DNA from: Nymphaea colorata
Taxonomy: Eukaryota; Streptophyta; Magnoliopsida; Nymphaeales; Nymphaeaceae
Length of the DNA: 60,000 nt
Direction of reading: 5' to 3'
Assembly: GCF_008831285.2 (NCBI RefSeq)
Contig: NC_045141.1
Coordinates: forward strand, 23,402,742 to 23,462,741
Shown piece by piece: positions 24,101 through 36,297 of the stretch. Position 1 is the stretch's first letter; each line of letters begins with the position of its first letter. The translations under genes and the position numbers were made by a program. A model generated the notes under the pieces. The model was not told where the DNA came from. It saw only the letters and a program-made list of their open reading frames with translations, and did not search any database.

Positions 24101-26794
24101 ACTTTGCATGCACTGTTAACGTTGTCAAGTAGAAAATTGGCAACCATTTAATTCAAAATCCCACTTCAAATTATTGATTTAGGTAAACAGCGTTAATCTG
24201 TTGCAATTGACTGTTCCCTGCGGCACTTTTTTAAGGAATGGAAAAATTTACAAATGCTCATGTTGGTTAGCATTAAATTCTTATTTGGTTAACCTTATTC
24301 TCCTTGTCATCGTGTGTATTATACATGATGTTGGCATGGGAATTTCTTGTTACCATCATATGTTGTTGGTCTACGTTACAGCATCTGTCCTGTCTTCATT
24401 TGAGTTATCTACATAATGATGCTATCTTCAAAGCTGAAATTTAATTATCCCTTTTCTGTTCCAGGTAAAGATGCCACAGGATGCTTCAGGGCGCAGTGTT
24501 CAAGATACAAGAGGGCTTTCAGGTGATGTTTGTCAGGTTTTTATATGGCACTGACTAGAGCTTTTACAAAGTTCACATGTTATAGATATGATGCTAATAG
24601 CTAGATTGGTGCTTATGGTACTATTAAGAGATAAGAGTACTGGTGTTGGATAGAATTATGACATCAAAAATGTCAAGGGTTGATAAACTAGATATTGGAT
24701 AGAATTATGACATCAAAAATGTCAAGGGTTGATAAACTAGATACGGGATGCCTATGCATGCACTTTCAGAGCAGTATATTTCTATATATTTGTCATGCAT
24801 GTTTAGGTGTTTAATTTTATATTTTTGTTTGCATATATGCATGTAGATACTGTAAAGAGCTTGATATAGAAATTGATCTATATCAAACATATTTTGATCT
24901 CCTTCAAACCTTTATTTGTCACAACAACATTGTCAAATGAGAGAAATCCAGGCACTAGGGCACAAAAATATATTAGAAAACACCGAAGAAGCATATATTA
25001 CAAAGCGCAGAATGGCATATTCAAAGGCAGGGAAGAAGTATGCATTGGGATCCCCAACAACTCACAACTGTGTAATTCAGCTGCAATGTAAATGCAGAAA
25101 AAATAAGACATAATTACAAAAGGAAAAAAAAATTACAACCTGAACTGTAAATCCTAACTAAAAACGTAACTAAAAATCGTAAGTAAAAGACATAACTAGA
25201 CAATAAATCCTAACAGATGTGCATCTACAATGGAAAGAGGAGCAGGTCAAGTCTGAGAATTCAACTGGAAAGGGAGAGGATTTTGGTTGGCACTAGAAGT
25301 CAGTAAAATGTTCTAGTCCTTGCGTCTTTCTTCCAGAGTCCCCAAAAAGAAAAAGAAACAAAATGAAAGGAACCTATGAAGCAAACTATAGAGTGCTGGA
25401 ATCCGAATGCCAGACATTGACGGTGGTGCCTGGCAGTGTTTTCTAGGTAACACAGATTGCTGCTTTTCCATGCCATGTGCTTTGCTTCTCTTGCACTTCA
25501 TTGATCATGCTGGATGAACCCTGGTTATAGTATAAGTGTGCTTGCCTTTTTAGTGCTTGTCAAGAAAAAATATGGTTGTGCTTCTCCAGTTACAACCTGA
25601 AAACATGCTTTTATATGACTGCTTGACCAATATTACCTTTCTAGATGTTCATTATACATCTACTTCCAGCTGAGCAGCTGGAAATTCGCATGAATCTTGG
25701 TAAATGCTTGCAAATATAATGTGTTTCTTTTAGTAGTTCATCTTTGATATTGCTTCACATCCTTGGGAGGACTCACTCTGCCTATTTGAGTTTGATTGGA
25801 TACTCAGGGTGCACTGCTTCCGCCCTCATACTTGAACCTTTTATTCAATATGTAACTGGCGCTTCCTCTGTGTTCAGGTGGGGAGCGTTCCTTCTCTACC
25901 TTGTGCTTTGCATTAGCTCTTCATGAAATGACAGAAGCACCATTTAGAGCCATGGATGAGTTCGATGTATTTATGGTATGGATAGAAATGTAAAATTTAT
26001 ATTTGCTGCTAACTTTGTAACAAGCCTAAGTTGCCACCTTCTTCATCATTCAGGATGCTGTTAGCCGAAAGATCAGTCTAGATACTTTAGTCGAATTTGC
26101 TGTGGCTCAAGGATCACAATGGATTTTTATTAGTCCCCATGATATCAGGTAAAGCAAACAGCTGACATGTCAATATTGTGGGACAAAAATTTGGAATTCC
26201 ATATGAATGGCATGTCTCACAGTGTGTCATTCTATTCTCATAAATGCAAAATTGGTCCTTCACCTTGTTTAGTAGACCTGGTTGTCCTAAATCTCTTGTG
26301 CATCTTTTACTTGATTGCATCATAAAGTGGCATCGGGATGACAGATCTGGTTATACACTTGTACTAAATCTCCTGAGTGACCCTTGTTTGATTGCTATGG
26401 TTAGCACTTGGCAATCATAAAGTGGACTTCAAAATGGAGTAACTGGAAAATTGGAATACTCCAAGAGATTTAATATGGCAGACCCCAGGAAGGAACGGTT
26501 TGTAAGCACATTCTCATATTCGTGGTTTGGAAAATGAGCAGTAATAGGATTGGTGAAATTGTCAGCTGTGAATTGTTGCTCACAGAGATCATTGGTAGGA
26601 CCATTGCAATATAGAGCCGTTCATAAAAAACGTGGGTCAGCTTCCGTTTGTGTAACTGGCACTCTGAAGTAGTTCTAGGATTGGAAGTTGCCTGTTAATA
26701 TGTATATTAATTGTCAGTCTCCCTGTTTTCTTGCAGCATGGTCAAGGCCGGCGAGCGGGTGAAGAAGCAACAAATGGCAGCTCCTCGTTCTTGA
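2529..26794 (+). CDS. SMC6: SMC6, structural maintenance of chromosomes protein 6 (SMC5/6 complex ATPase)
   Basis: Partner of SMC5 in the nuclear SMC5/6 complex, which holds sister chromatids together and aids recombinational repair and replication (Arabidopsis MIM). Exons: 2529-2688, 2780-2885, 4195-4328, 5648-5703, 6339-6425, 6616-6936, 7690-7809, 8133-8267, 9682-9758, 9838-9913, 11171-11245, 16798-16902, 19067-19236, 19372-19474, 20643-20755, 21391-21595, 21683-21814, 21900-22014, 22121-22206, 22298-22393, 22586-22722, 22809-22911, 23817-23896, 24003-24081, 24465-24522, 25878-25975, 26054-26148, 26737-26794. All introns are GT-AG and phases match, giving 1059 aa, close to the about 1057 aa of Arabidopsis. 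Visible motifs: Walker A GQNGSGKS (50-57), Q-loop VIMSQD (Gln 164), coiled coil about 190-445, hinge about 449-660, second coiled coil about 660-930, signature LSGGERS (975-981), Walker B AMDEFD (Asp 1003, Glu 1004), H-loop His 1038. All ATPase residues are intact. An in-frame ATG at 2496 would add 11 residues; 2529 fits family length better. The intron 6 donor could be 3 nt earlier. Exon 9 uses a weak acceptor (TTGGAG). Confidence 0.95.
10325..10717 (-). mobile_element. MITE-like element copy A (SMC6 intron 10)
   Basis: An AT-rich, roughly 390-bp block with internal CCGTTTAAA motifs ends in GACGTTATTTGTGAC at about 10698-10712. It is the reverse complement of copy B at 13527-13890: both share the GTCACAAATAACGT end, the TTTAAACGG motif, a CTCGGGTGTAATA-like block and a long poly-A/T core. 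It has no coding capacity. The family is unnamed by me; the ends (GTCACAAA/TTTGTGAC) suggest a non-autonomous DNA transposon. Confidence 0.6.
12073..12202. repeat. Compound microsatellite (TA)n(TATG)n ... (AC)n(AT)n
   Basis: A TA run at about 12073-12101 passes into a TATG run to about 12126. After 40 bp, an AC run at about 12169-12190 is followed by an AT run to 12202. It lies in SMC6 intron 11. Open frames across it are repeat artefacts. Confidence 0.9.
13527..13890 (+). mobile_element. MITE-like element copy B (SMC6 intron 11)
   Basis: The left end TAGTCACAAATAACGTTTC and the right end near TTTTTTGTGACAC are imperfect inverted termini of one element. Inside are TTTAAACGGTAGGG, CTCGGGTATAATATGGCG and an A-rich core. 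The sequence is the reverse complement of copy A in intron 10, with near-identical stretches such as the block reading CAAAAGATAAGTAGATTTGC. The two copies therefore face each other across exon 11. Confidence 0.65.
13900..14130. mobile_element. Degenerate transposon-like fragment (intron 11)
   Basis: The block contains several TATCGTA/TACGATA-type motifs (about 13910-13935 and 13970-14012) and a GGCCCATGGAGCCCATAT stretch around 13983-14000. Related CGATGTGTTACAATGTGG text recurs near 14867-14935. It has no coding capacity. Family assignment is not possible by eye. Confidence 0.3.
14389..14713 (-). mobile_element. MITE-like element copy C (SMC6 intron 11)
   Basis: This diverged copy has the same orientation as copy A. 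Its right part carries ACCCGAGAAAAACCTTGCCG (14674-14693) followed by TTCTGAGAATGATATTTGTC, paralleling the corresponding end of copy A. The left end near 14389 has ATCACAGATATTGTGA. The core is A/T-rich with no coding content. Confidence 0.5.
17176..17515 (+). mobile_element. MITE-like element copy D (SMC6 intron 12)
   Basis: It begins with ATTGTCACATATATAGTG and carries TTTCTCGGGCATAATACGGC near 17213-17232. It ends with GACGTGATATTTGTGACAG at 17481-17499. Orientation matches copy B. It faces copy C across exon 12 and copy E within intron 12, sharing the terminal text GTGTATGGGTATT with the reverse complement of E. Confidence 0.55.
18275..18480. repeat. GC-armed inverted repeat with AT-rich loop (intron 12)
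   Basis: The left arm (GAGCCCGAGCCCGGCCCGAT, about 18272-18291) is complementary to ATCGGGCCGAACCGGGCT at about 18398-18415. About 105 bp of almost pure A/T separates them. GGGTACCCG-type repeats continue to about 18460. This layout is common for ends of plant non-autonomous DNA transposons. It sits between MITE copies D and E, so it looks like a nested insertion. Confidence 0.55.
18485..18690 (-). mobile_element. MITE-like element copy E, shortened (SMC6 intron 12)
   Basis: The left end carries ATCACAAATATCACGTTTTA (complementary to the right end of copy D). The right end reads AATACCCATACACAATATAT followed by GTGACGATG, complementary to the left end of D. It is about 200 bp, shorter than the other copies, so part of the core is deleted. 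Confidence 0.5.
19931..20070. repeat. 71-bp tandem duplication (SMC6 intron 14)
   Basis: The sequence from TTATAGCAATTCATATATGC at 19931 recurs from 20002. The two copies differ by a few bases (for example ATTTATCC versus GTCTATCC). The spacing is 71 bp. It is non-coding. Confidence 0.85.
23380..23757. repeat. About 189-bp tandem duplication (SMC6 intron 22)
   Basis: The unit starting GTTCAACAAAAA at 23382 recurs at 23571. Both copies run through GAGGCAGGATAGAGGG, AACATTTCCTGTGTCACTG and CTTTGGGTACTGAGATG, with small indels. It explains the intron's length but carries no exon: flanking exons 22 and 23 are single copy. Confidence 0.9.
24646..24743. repeat. Exact 49-bp tandem duplication (SMC6 intron 25)
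   Basis: Two adjacent, apparently identical 49-bp copies begin TTGGATAGAATTATGACATC at 24646 and 24695. The lack of differences implies a recent slippage or an assembly artefact. It is non-coding. Confidence 0.9.
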
Positions 26795-27060
26795 TTGCTT
26801 GGTATGGTCTCCTACCTTTTTATCACATTGTCTGGAAATCAGATTTGCACTCTTGTCCTGGCACGAGTCATGCTAATCCTATCGTCTTATGTTTTGATAC
26901 AAAGTGAAATCCGTTGGTCTTCACATTGGGAGACATGCAATATGTGCTCCACAAGAAATTTGGATGAAGTCATCCAAGCGCCCAGATCTCTTTTTTTCTT
27001 GCGAAGAAAGAGCGGAAAAGGAGGACGAGTGACTATGTTATTACAGTGACCGTATCTTTT
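26795..27060 (+). other. SMC6 3' flank / probable 3' UTR
   Basis: This non-coding sequence directly follows the SMC6 stop. No clear AATAAA signal is seen, which is common in plants. A short open frame at 26795-27049 has no recognisable product and begins immediately after the stop. The exact poly(A) site cannot be placed. Confidence 0.45.
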
Positions 27061-30000
27061 GCAAAAAGGTGTAAACTTGAATCATCGGTTGAGGCCATCC
27101 AAGATTTTATTTTTACCCACTTGAATCAGCCGATTTGAATTGAATCAGTGGAAAACTAATTCAATGTGCTGGTGGATTCAAGACTGCCATGTGTGGGTTT
27201 CTAAATATTATTTTAAATATTTTAATAATTTTTGTACTTAATTAATTTTTAATATTTTTAAAGGAATGAAAGTTTTAATATTTTTTGCTGATTCTCAATC
27301 GATTCAAACAAATTGGCCAATTTGCTTACTAATTTGGTTGATGAATCATTCTTACAACACTGATATATATGTATATGTGGAAAATAAAATCAGCCTGAAA
27401 ATGGACTGAATTTTTTAGGTCCGCCCTCCTCTCTATTCTTCTTAATCTTAGGGTCGAGAAGGTTATCAAAAAGGAAAAATGAGAGAAGAACGGGGAGAGA
27501 TAGAAAGGTGGTGAGAGAGAAAAGTCGGTATGGGAAAACCGAGTCTTATTTTAGATTGGTTGAACTTGAACCCATTCCCCATATGTATGGGTGTGTGTGT
27601 GTTTGCGCATGTCTATTCTAACTGTTTTACTCTATGTTTAGGATTAATATGGGGGTCAACACGGTTTGTGTAGCGTGCCGGTTTGTTTTTCTGGTCAGCC
27701 AAGGTTGTTTTCAGTGATTCTACTTCTACGAATGTGCTTGAAATGTTGAATATGATACGATTGAAAAAATTGCAGAAGTTTTGATTTGTAGGTCAGAATC
27801 CAAAGCGAGTACTTTATAAGGTCATAAATCAAATTCCATATGTATAAATATGTACCATTTTAATGAGTCCTTTTCTAGGATTAGTTTTTCAACTTCTTTT
27901 TCTCTTTCATTCTCTTTGACCTACCTTTTCTCTCTCATTTTTCAAATTTCTCACGACCATCATACCTTAAATTTTTAAATTACTCATCTCACATTTGTTA
28001 TCCAATTACTAATTTCATGGAAATTTTCTTGTGGACTAGCTACTTTGATTGAGCGTTGAATTGTACATTGGATTATATTCTAATTATCGGCAACTCTGTA
28101 ATTGAATCTGTAGGACGTGCCGCCACGAACTCCCATTGTGTGAAAAAGGTCTGGGTCCAAATGCTATTTCAGTTGATATGAACCCAATCCAAGTAACACA
28201 TAATTGCTTGGATATCAACTAACCACTAACCACTTGACCATTTTAAATTTATTGTTGTAGGGTGTTATTCCTGAACCTATATAAGCTGAGTTCTGGGTTT
28301 TCCAACAATTTTAACCCTTCATTATCCGGTCGGGTTCTCAAGACCGCCGCTAGTGGGTTGATATCTGAAAACTTTGATGCCACACAATGTGGTGCGGCGC
28401 ATTCTCATTGGTTCTTAATCTTTCGATATCTCTGCAGTCGTCCCAATATAAACCTGGCTTCACTTCTATAGTCGTTGACCCGATGCATCATCACGTCGAT
28501 TTTAAAGGGGAAGTAGGTCCCACGTCCTGCCCATCAATCTGTTGATTATTGTTCCAGGTTGGCCACCATTCTAACCACTGTTCTGCCCTCTTTCCTCATG
28601 ATTAAGGCCTCAAAATCCGGCAGATATCATTGAACATGCCAAACCGCTGTGGTTGAGATGGTACCAAGAGCCAACATGTGAACTCTAACCTATATCACTG
28701 AACTAGGGTCACGGGTAAAATTATGGGATTACTGAGAAAGGCCCTTAGCAGTCTTTAGGTTGCTTAGACTTTTGCATGTTCAAAAGAGGTCGACGACTGC
28801 TTAGGTAAGGGAGCTTCTTAGAAAAATGGTTTCCTGTTAGTTTTGTCGAACTGGAAAAGCAGTATTCTTATTTACAAATTTAGTTTGTCCTGCTCAGGCA
28901 GCTCCGTCCAACGCGGTGCTTGATACGAGAGGTCACCATAAAGCTGTAATGAAGTTAAACATGGTGAAACTTTTGACATTTCTAGGTGGCAGGTCCAAAA
29001 GTGTGTTTGGTTCCATCGTTCAAATGGTTGGTCCTACCTCCATTACCAGGTTGGAATCTGACCTATAACTTGAAGAATTCATGGCCTTGATATGCACGTA
29101 TAATTTAACCATGGTTGAGAAAATGGGAATGTTGGTTGTTTCTGCTGTAAGGTCGGACTAACTCCTGACAGGGCCATCTGTGTTGTCTCTTGAATAACCA
29201 ACTGAAAGCTGCATTTGTTCTTTCTTTTGAGAGCGCGATAATACAACGTCCTGTTCTTGGCATATTCTTAGGGGCATGAATCAAATGCTTTGCAAGAACT
29301 TGCTTCTTGGCCATCTAAAACATCTATAGGGGGGCATGTGGTTGTCAGTTATTCGTTTCAAATTTGGGATAAAGCAATGAGACAGGATGTTCATGCGAGG
29401 TATTACGTTCCGGGGGTGGAAGTGGAAGGCATTTTCGCTGTGTCAAATTTAATCTGTTTTGTTCACATTAAAAGTAGCAGCGCTGCACGTGCTTGCGCCC
29501 AGGTCGCTCCGTCTCGAAATGGTGGTGAGATGGACGGTAAGGTACGGAACGCATAAATAATGCCCTCCGTCCGATGCAAACTAATCCCATTGGCGCATGC
29601 GAAGAGAAGGCAGATTGGAAAGACGAAACATGTGAAGGGGGAATAAAAATGCCAACTGTTTGTCATATGTGTGCGGTTCAGTAGTAAATAATCAACCGAC
29701 AGTAGTGGTGGGCACTCTCAAGTACTAAAAAAAGTCACAAGGAACACAGTGATGGCGGGTGTTTCCCTTTCCGTTTGTTGCATATATATATGAATGATCC
29801 TGAGACCGTGCCCCCTCAAATACGCTTCATATGCGTGCGTTATAGTATTTAAAGTTGTTTTTTGATAAATGTGATTACATAAAAAGATGCAAATTATATG
29901 AAAATATAATTAAAAGACCGTTAAGATTTGATGTTAGATTGGATTTATGAGCTAAGACAGCCAAGACAGTTAATATTTAAAATCTTATAAAATTTTATTT

Positions 30001-30100
30001 ATGTGTCCGATATGAGTGTTTACGCTTTTCGTTCATTTGTCTTGTTGAAATTATAAAAGACAACACTAGAAAGCAAATTAATTTTAAGGCATGGTTATGC
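27061..30100. other. Intergenic region without recognisable gene
   Basis: The region holds GATTCAA/AATCAG-type motif clusters around 27075-27350 and polypurine or polypyrimidine patches (27478-27525, 27885-27950). TATA-like boxes occur at 28277-28284 (TATATAAG) and about 28447. ORFs here are under 90 codons and none is recognisable. Parts may be remnants of an old gene or transposon, but nothing identifies them. Confidence 0.5.
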
Positions 30101-30107
30101 TTACATT

Positions 30108-30635
30108 ATGCCTCATATTGCTTTTTATTTCTCAAGTACATCTAACAGTATAAGTAATTTAGAATATATGAAAAATATAAGAAGAAAGTCGTGGAAATCT
30201 GTTGTTTATTTCAATCTATTGAGTTTTGAGCTGACCAGGAACGTTAATTTAAAAATTGTATACATTCTGATTTACATGCATTATTTTCATACACTTTTGA
30301 AATCTTGTAAGTATATATCTATTTATGTGCGTGGATTTGTGAAAAAGCACGCTTACATTGTTTTTGAGGCAGACAAGGCAATATATATGTATATAAATAA
30401 GTTTATTTCTATATTATTAGATTTAGCTGTTCGCAATATTTCCTCGGGTGATTTTAAGCAGTTTTCCGAAAAATTGTTAGCACAAATGGCGTTTGGCCGT
30501 TTGGATGATTATAATCCCGGAAGCCTAAGACAGTTAGATGTTAGTAAAAGCTCTTATATCGATATGTATCACATTTTTTTGGCTTTTGAACATACAATTT
30601 GGATATTTTGCATCAATTCTTATGGTTGGTTGTGA
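30108..30635 (+). other. Unexplained 175-codon ORF
   Basis: An ATG-initiated open frame of 175 codons lies in AT-rich DNA and is rich in Ile, Tyr and Phe in its first half. The second half is more ordinary in composition, with stretches such as KQFSEKLLAQMAFGRLDDYN. I recognise no domain, signal peptide or transposon motif. It could be a chance ORF, a decayed mobile-element ORF or a lineage-specific gene. Confidence 0.2.
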
Positions 30636-30696
30636 AAGCCGGTTGGGTGGCCGAATCCTGCACGACTAAATCTAACTCATTATATAAACTGGAAAC

Positions 30697-31095
30697 TCAT
30701 GCAAGCTCGAATGCACCAAATTGTTTTGGTGGTTTCTTTTTGGCATGATCACTTTCATGGTCGCCAACTCTTGAATCGTCAATTACAATAATTTGCATTT
30801 TCCAAGCCTTGAAAAATAAACCGATAAACAAGCTGTCGCTGTCTGCTGCTCTCGGACTTTTATAAATACTGAAGGTTTGAAAGCCATGTTTTCTCGTTTC
30901 ATCATAAAACGACACGGTCCAACAGCTGTTTTGCATCATTAGGATGTCGAACATTTCTATATGGTTGGGTTTGTTAAAGTGGGAATCACTTCCCACATGT
31001 CCTGATTTCCCGTTTACAGTGAGAGAGAGGGAGAGAGAGAGAGAGATCTTGTTGATGGGGGACACTGTGCACGTCAATCTTACCTGAGAAAGCAT
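30697..31095 (-). other. Unexplained 132-codon ORF on the minus strand
   Basis: This open frame converges on the 175-codon ORF. Its N-terminal part includes an SLSLSLSL run that is simply translation of a GA microsatellite (31019-31047). The rest shows no motif I recognise. Most likely not a gene. Confidence 0.15.
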
Positions 31096-31100
31096 TGTGG

Positions 31101-34100
31101 TGAAAATATTTTGGGCTCTAAGTTGGTGACCAACAGACCATGTGCTGGTACCATGTCAAGCAAGATGAGCTATTCCGGTCATTTACAAATGCGAACAGAT
31201 TCAGTACTCAGACCGAGGGACTGCCTACGCCACGTTGCTCCACTCCATATAGACTTTCTACTTCCACGCAACATCGTCATAAAAGCGTCTATTGTTGCTA
31301 TGGATGCGTGGGAAGCACGAGAACCGTGCAGTGGTGCACTGCCCCCGGTTATCCACCGCACATCCCTTTTGTTAAAAGGATCCCGTTAAAAGAAGGGAAT
31401 AGCTTCTCGATTGCTGTAGACGAACCTTTACTGTTATTCTTGTTGTTGTTGTTATTCATGAGTGATCAACATATTGTTGCTGACGTTTGCTGTTCAGAAA
31501 AATTCATGATTTTTTATTAATGTAACCATGGCTAGCAACTTACTGTAGTTATATATTTAGATGGATGGGTTTGTGTTACTTAAAATGTTTTGTATCTCAT
31601 TGTGCTATTTTTGACTCTTGCTCTATTTGCTAATGGTAGTGAGTCAGTTCACTGATGACAGTTTAACGTGACAAATTTGATTCCCAGATATTAGTTTGAA
31701 ACACTTAGTGAAAACGAACTGATTTATTAAATTGCATATAAGTTATGAGTGATTAAATAAGAAACTGATATTATTGTACTGAATAGGCTAGCTGGCGTTT
31801 GGCAGACCAAACTCGCTTGTGCTAACAGATGCATGTTGGGTACTGAATTTTTAACTTGAGTCTTAATAGTCCAATTTGCTCATGTATATATAGCATTTAC
31901 AGTCCCATGACTGGAAACCTAACTGAATGGTCTGATCCATAAGAAAGAGATACATGAACAAGTTGGAGTAGGAGCCGTTTCTCACTTTCTTGTTTAATTT
32001 AAAACCATAAGATGTAGGTACATAAAGGAGGCCTACGTAGGTCCACTATTTATTAAGTCCAACCTAGTCGGATCGAGTTTGGAATGACATTGGGACTCGC
32101 AGTTAACCCTAAATTTTTATCACCAAAATCTGGATCTGACTAGCATAAGGTCTGAAGTTCACATGTAACTACGTCTTCAGTTCTTTAAGGTGGTCTTTGA
32201 TGGCCTGTAAATCTGGAATTGAAAATATATTTCTTGAAAAAAAAAATGAAAAAAATCTTTTCGATTCTCATTTTGATGTGTGTGATGGCCAATAAAAGAG
32301 CGCATTTTTTCAATTGGACAATGTCAGTCCAAGTCCAACCATTAAAAAGGCATATTGGCCCGGAAGAAAAGAAGCGAGTCCAAACGTGCTGGCTGTTGTT
32401 AGGAATTGTCATTGAAATGGCACATCATTTTCCTTTGCTTGAGCAGCGATTATTTCTCTTTCCCGATCCTGCAGATTTCAACCAATGAATGGAGTCAACT
32501 TGATTGTGAGGTTTTACTGTGACACCTAACTGGTTTGGGTCAATGCCAGTAGCCATTTTTTTTCACTTTTCTTCCTTTAATTTGGTTAGACGATGATGAG
32601 GACAATTAATATGCTTGGTTATGCTCAATTTTGTTAGGTTCATCTGCGTGTTGTTTCTTTTAATTTTTCTGCATCAGACTGGTAGAAAGATAATTCTGAC
32701 ATAATATACATTATTGTTTAATTTGCTTCATGAGCTAATTAGAGTTGATAATTTTCTCGAATTAGATAGTAGCATACCTCTGCTCAATAGTGAGGCTATA
32801 TTATGAGAGGATAATTTGAGGACTGTTTCATCCTTGTGTCTTATGCTCTGGTTCAACTTAGAAAACATGTGTAATAGAAAATAATAAACAAGCATTTACA
32901 TACTGGTTCATTTTGTCACATCTTGAAAACGCTCGGTTTTTTCTGTCGCAATGGAAAAGCAAATTATGCTAAATAGTCAAAGAGCTTATCCTACTCCTGG
33001 GACAGGGAGTTCATTTTGGTTCTTCCCAATGCCTATCAACCCAAGGAATCGAAACTAACTTTATAGGTGAACCTGCGTCCACCGTAGATAGTGGATGGAA
33101 AGTTCAACCTTTTTCAGCACCTTCCAGATGGGGCCAACGAAACCCTCTCACCACATGATGTGCATTGACAGGTAGTTGATTGGTAAAGCTTGTGAGTTTA
33201 TCTAGCTCGCTTAGGGCTTACGACCAGTTTAACTTAGCTTCCGCAGGATATGAACACTTTCTCATCATCAAGTGCACATGGAAATAACTTGGAGAATCTT
33301 GGTGACAGTGTGTATGCATCAACGGAATTGGACTCAAATTGGAGAAGAATATGCTTTTTCCTGGTACAATTTGTTTGTACAGATACCATTGATCTGAATA
33401 CGTGGATTAAGTAAATATAAGGAGTATGCGAACTGATTATCAGCCGTTTTTATGTTTTCGAAAGCCAAAAATAATGTATGCATTGGCCATTTCAACAACA
33501 CCCAATTAGATGGTAGTCTATTTATGGGTAAGTATGAAAAATTTATACTCCATGGCACAAATTTCAAGAATTTGTGGAGGTGCAGGTGGCCTCAGTTTGG
33601 AAGACGCATTGTTTTACCCCCTGCATAGAAGCTTGCCAGTGGTTGTAACACACTCTCTGCAATCTGTATAAAGCAAAAGGGCCCAAAATGAATAAGAAGG
33701 CCCACAGAAACCTGTACTATATGAGCGTGAAGGATGAGAAAGGAAATAGATGAGGAGGGGGATGTGGATTCATCTAAAGCCCATATGTGCTAGGAACGTC
33801 TATCCTTTCATGGAACCTTTGTTACCGAGAATGGTAGTACTAGCAGAAAAGGCTATAAAATCAACAGGAACAGCACAGTTTGCCTTGATTACTCAGCCAA
33901 CACGACAAGTTCTAGGGTTGCTGTCGTGGGGTCACCTAGTTGGTTAGACCAAGCATTGAGATGTCCGACAGTCACTGGCTCGGAGCCGCTCATCCAAGCA
34001 TTCGAGTAAAGGTTCTTCTTGGGCTTAGTAATTCCCCTTTTGATGTCAATCGATTTCCTTGCTCTAGTGATGGCGCCAGGACATCATGATAAGCATGAGA

Positions 34101-36290
34101 CTCTTCACTGATGGACATTAGGGAGAACTTAAGCGGGCGCTCAGAAATTTTGGTTTTCCTGTCTGTACAAAAAAATTTGGACTTTTTTTTTCCCAAAATT
34201 TATGTTTTGAATGGGCATTGTGCAGTGCAGGCATCTTTCCCTTTGCAGGCATCTTGTCCGGGCAACTAAACATGCTCTTTAGATTATTGGTATTCATGCC
34301 GTTGATATCAAGGATGGTAGGTATCAAAAGGATGCAACTAGAAGCAGGATTGTTCAAGTTGTTAGTCTGATACTGAATCCTATAGGTAGGTATGAAGTAG
34401 CAATATCAAATCGATCCAGGCAGAGAGTTTTTCTGTATATAAGTTGGACCGGCAAGATGTCCGCTTCTTGGTAGGTTTCTGACCATAAAAAACAGGAGAA
34501 AGGAGAAAAGGATCTAATGAAAATCAGCAGCAGAAGATGAAGGTATGGTGAAGGTGTCCCCACTGGGAACTGTGACTTTGGTGCATCCATTAAAGTGTCC
34601 CTTGAAAACCTCAACGAGTCTTCTGCTTGGTTTGAAAACCGATACAACAGGGGATGTCTCGCCTGTGCAGTTTGGGTCCTCGTATCGATACATGGCTTAG
34701 AAGCACAGAGCTCAATGCCTTTTATTTGTTGCTCGGAAATGATTATAAGGACTTTTTACCAGGCGGTAGGTTGTTGTCGCTGGGTGGTGGTGCTTCTGAT
34801 GGGAAAAGAGTCGTCTTGCTGTTGGGGACAAAGGAGAAGGTGCTCCAATGGCTTTGTTTAATTGATTGCAGACAAGAATGCCAGAAGGGAGCACCCACCC
34901 TAGGCTGCAAAATTATTGACCAGTTTCTTCCATTTTCGAATTCAAGCTCACAAGGACCGCCATTCACGGCGGTCCGAGCCTTTTTCCTTTCACATCCCAA
35001 CAAAACCATAGGCCTGTCAAAAATTTAAACAAGCTGCAAAATCTCTCTCTCAATTTTCCACCTTTGGTACTTGTGGTTTCTGCAAACTGGCATTCCACAG
35101 TGAGGCCACGGTGTCTGTTGAAGATCCGTTCTCCAATGGGCACAGAATTTCCTGCATTTCATTATCAAAACTTGCTGATTTGGATTACTACTATTATTCC
35201 TCGATTGTTATTACTTGTTTTATTATTATTGTATGCAAATTATGATTAAGTAGACCCAGCCAGGAGGCGTTGAACTCTCAACACTTGAGAGGGTGTTTAG
35301 TTGCCCTTAATCTATTCTGATATTATCAGGATTTGAAAGACCTAAGATCGGAATCATAGACCAGACCTTTCCTCAATGCAAGAAAGTGAAGTGAGGATTG
35401 CAAGTGGGATCTTAGATCAGACTTAAGAGCTTTAGTTCACTAACCATAGATATATTACTGTGGAATTTTAAGGGGGATGGCAGGGGCCATGGCTCCTCTC
35501 TTCTCTCTTCCCCCAAAGTTACACTAAAACTTGGAAAAATTTTAGTTTGCCTTCTGTGAAATTTTTGGAAGATATGGTTGGTCCTGATGATGATCTTTCA
35601 AAAATACAATTTATTGGGTAGCTTGACTGTTCGGTTCCCAAAAAAAACAAAATTGTGGTTCTGCTCCTGCGCATCAGCAAAAGTATGTCACATTAGATCT
35701 ATGAAACATGCACGCTTAAAAAAAAAAAAAAACAGTTTGTTAAGTAAGATCTATCTCATCTCCTCATAACTGGTCTTAAAACTCCGCAGCTATAACCTGC
35801 ACTTGCACTGCTTACATGAATATGCTTGGACCTGTGCAGGCAGTTGCCACCCATGGATCTCCAACTGCAGCCGTTCATCTGAACCCTCGGGTCTAACTAA
35901 CTCTACCAAGCCAACCCTTGAGAGCATGCTTGACAACAGTGCCGAGTTGTTACTTTACCCATGAATTTACTTCAAATATTCAGAAAGATTCATAAATTTA
36001 TGGTAATATAGCGTTTGATGAATTTATTCCAATTTTTAAAGCACATTTATGAAAAGATAACGGATACCAAATCAATTTAAAAAAACCTAAAAAGACTTTC
36101 CGGAACCGGTGACTTAGGGCCGCCCCATAGACAACGTCAGTTGGCATAATTTTTAGGCCCACCGCCACAGGTCTAGCGCCCTGCTTGGAATAATGTCAGC
36201 CTTCGCCTCCACGGAGAAGTTGACCGATTTTTTCTCAGCGCTAGACTTGAGTAGCCAACCATTTCCAATCCAAAACCCAAAAAAACACAC
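31101..36290. other. Intergenic region without recognisable gene
   Basis: Open frames up to about 126 codons (for example 31140-31520 and 34654-35028) give no recognisable protein and overlap others on the opposite strand. A fragment around 35465-35570 (GGGGGATGGCAGGGGCCATGG followed by A/T-rich text) resembles the GACCCTC-type transposon remnant at 46540-46735. Otherwise this is unremarkable low-copy-looking DNA. Confidence 0.45.
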
Positions 36291-36297
36291 GGTGAGG

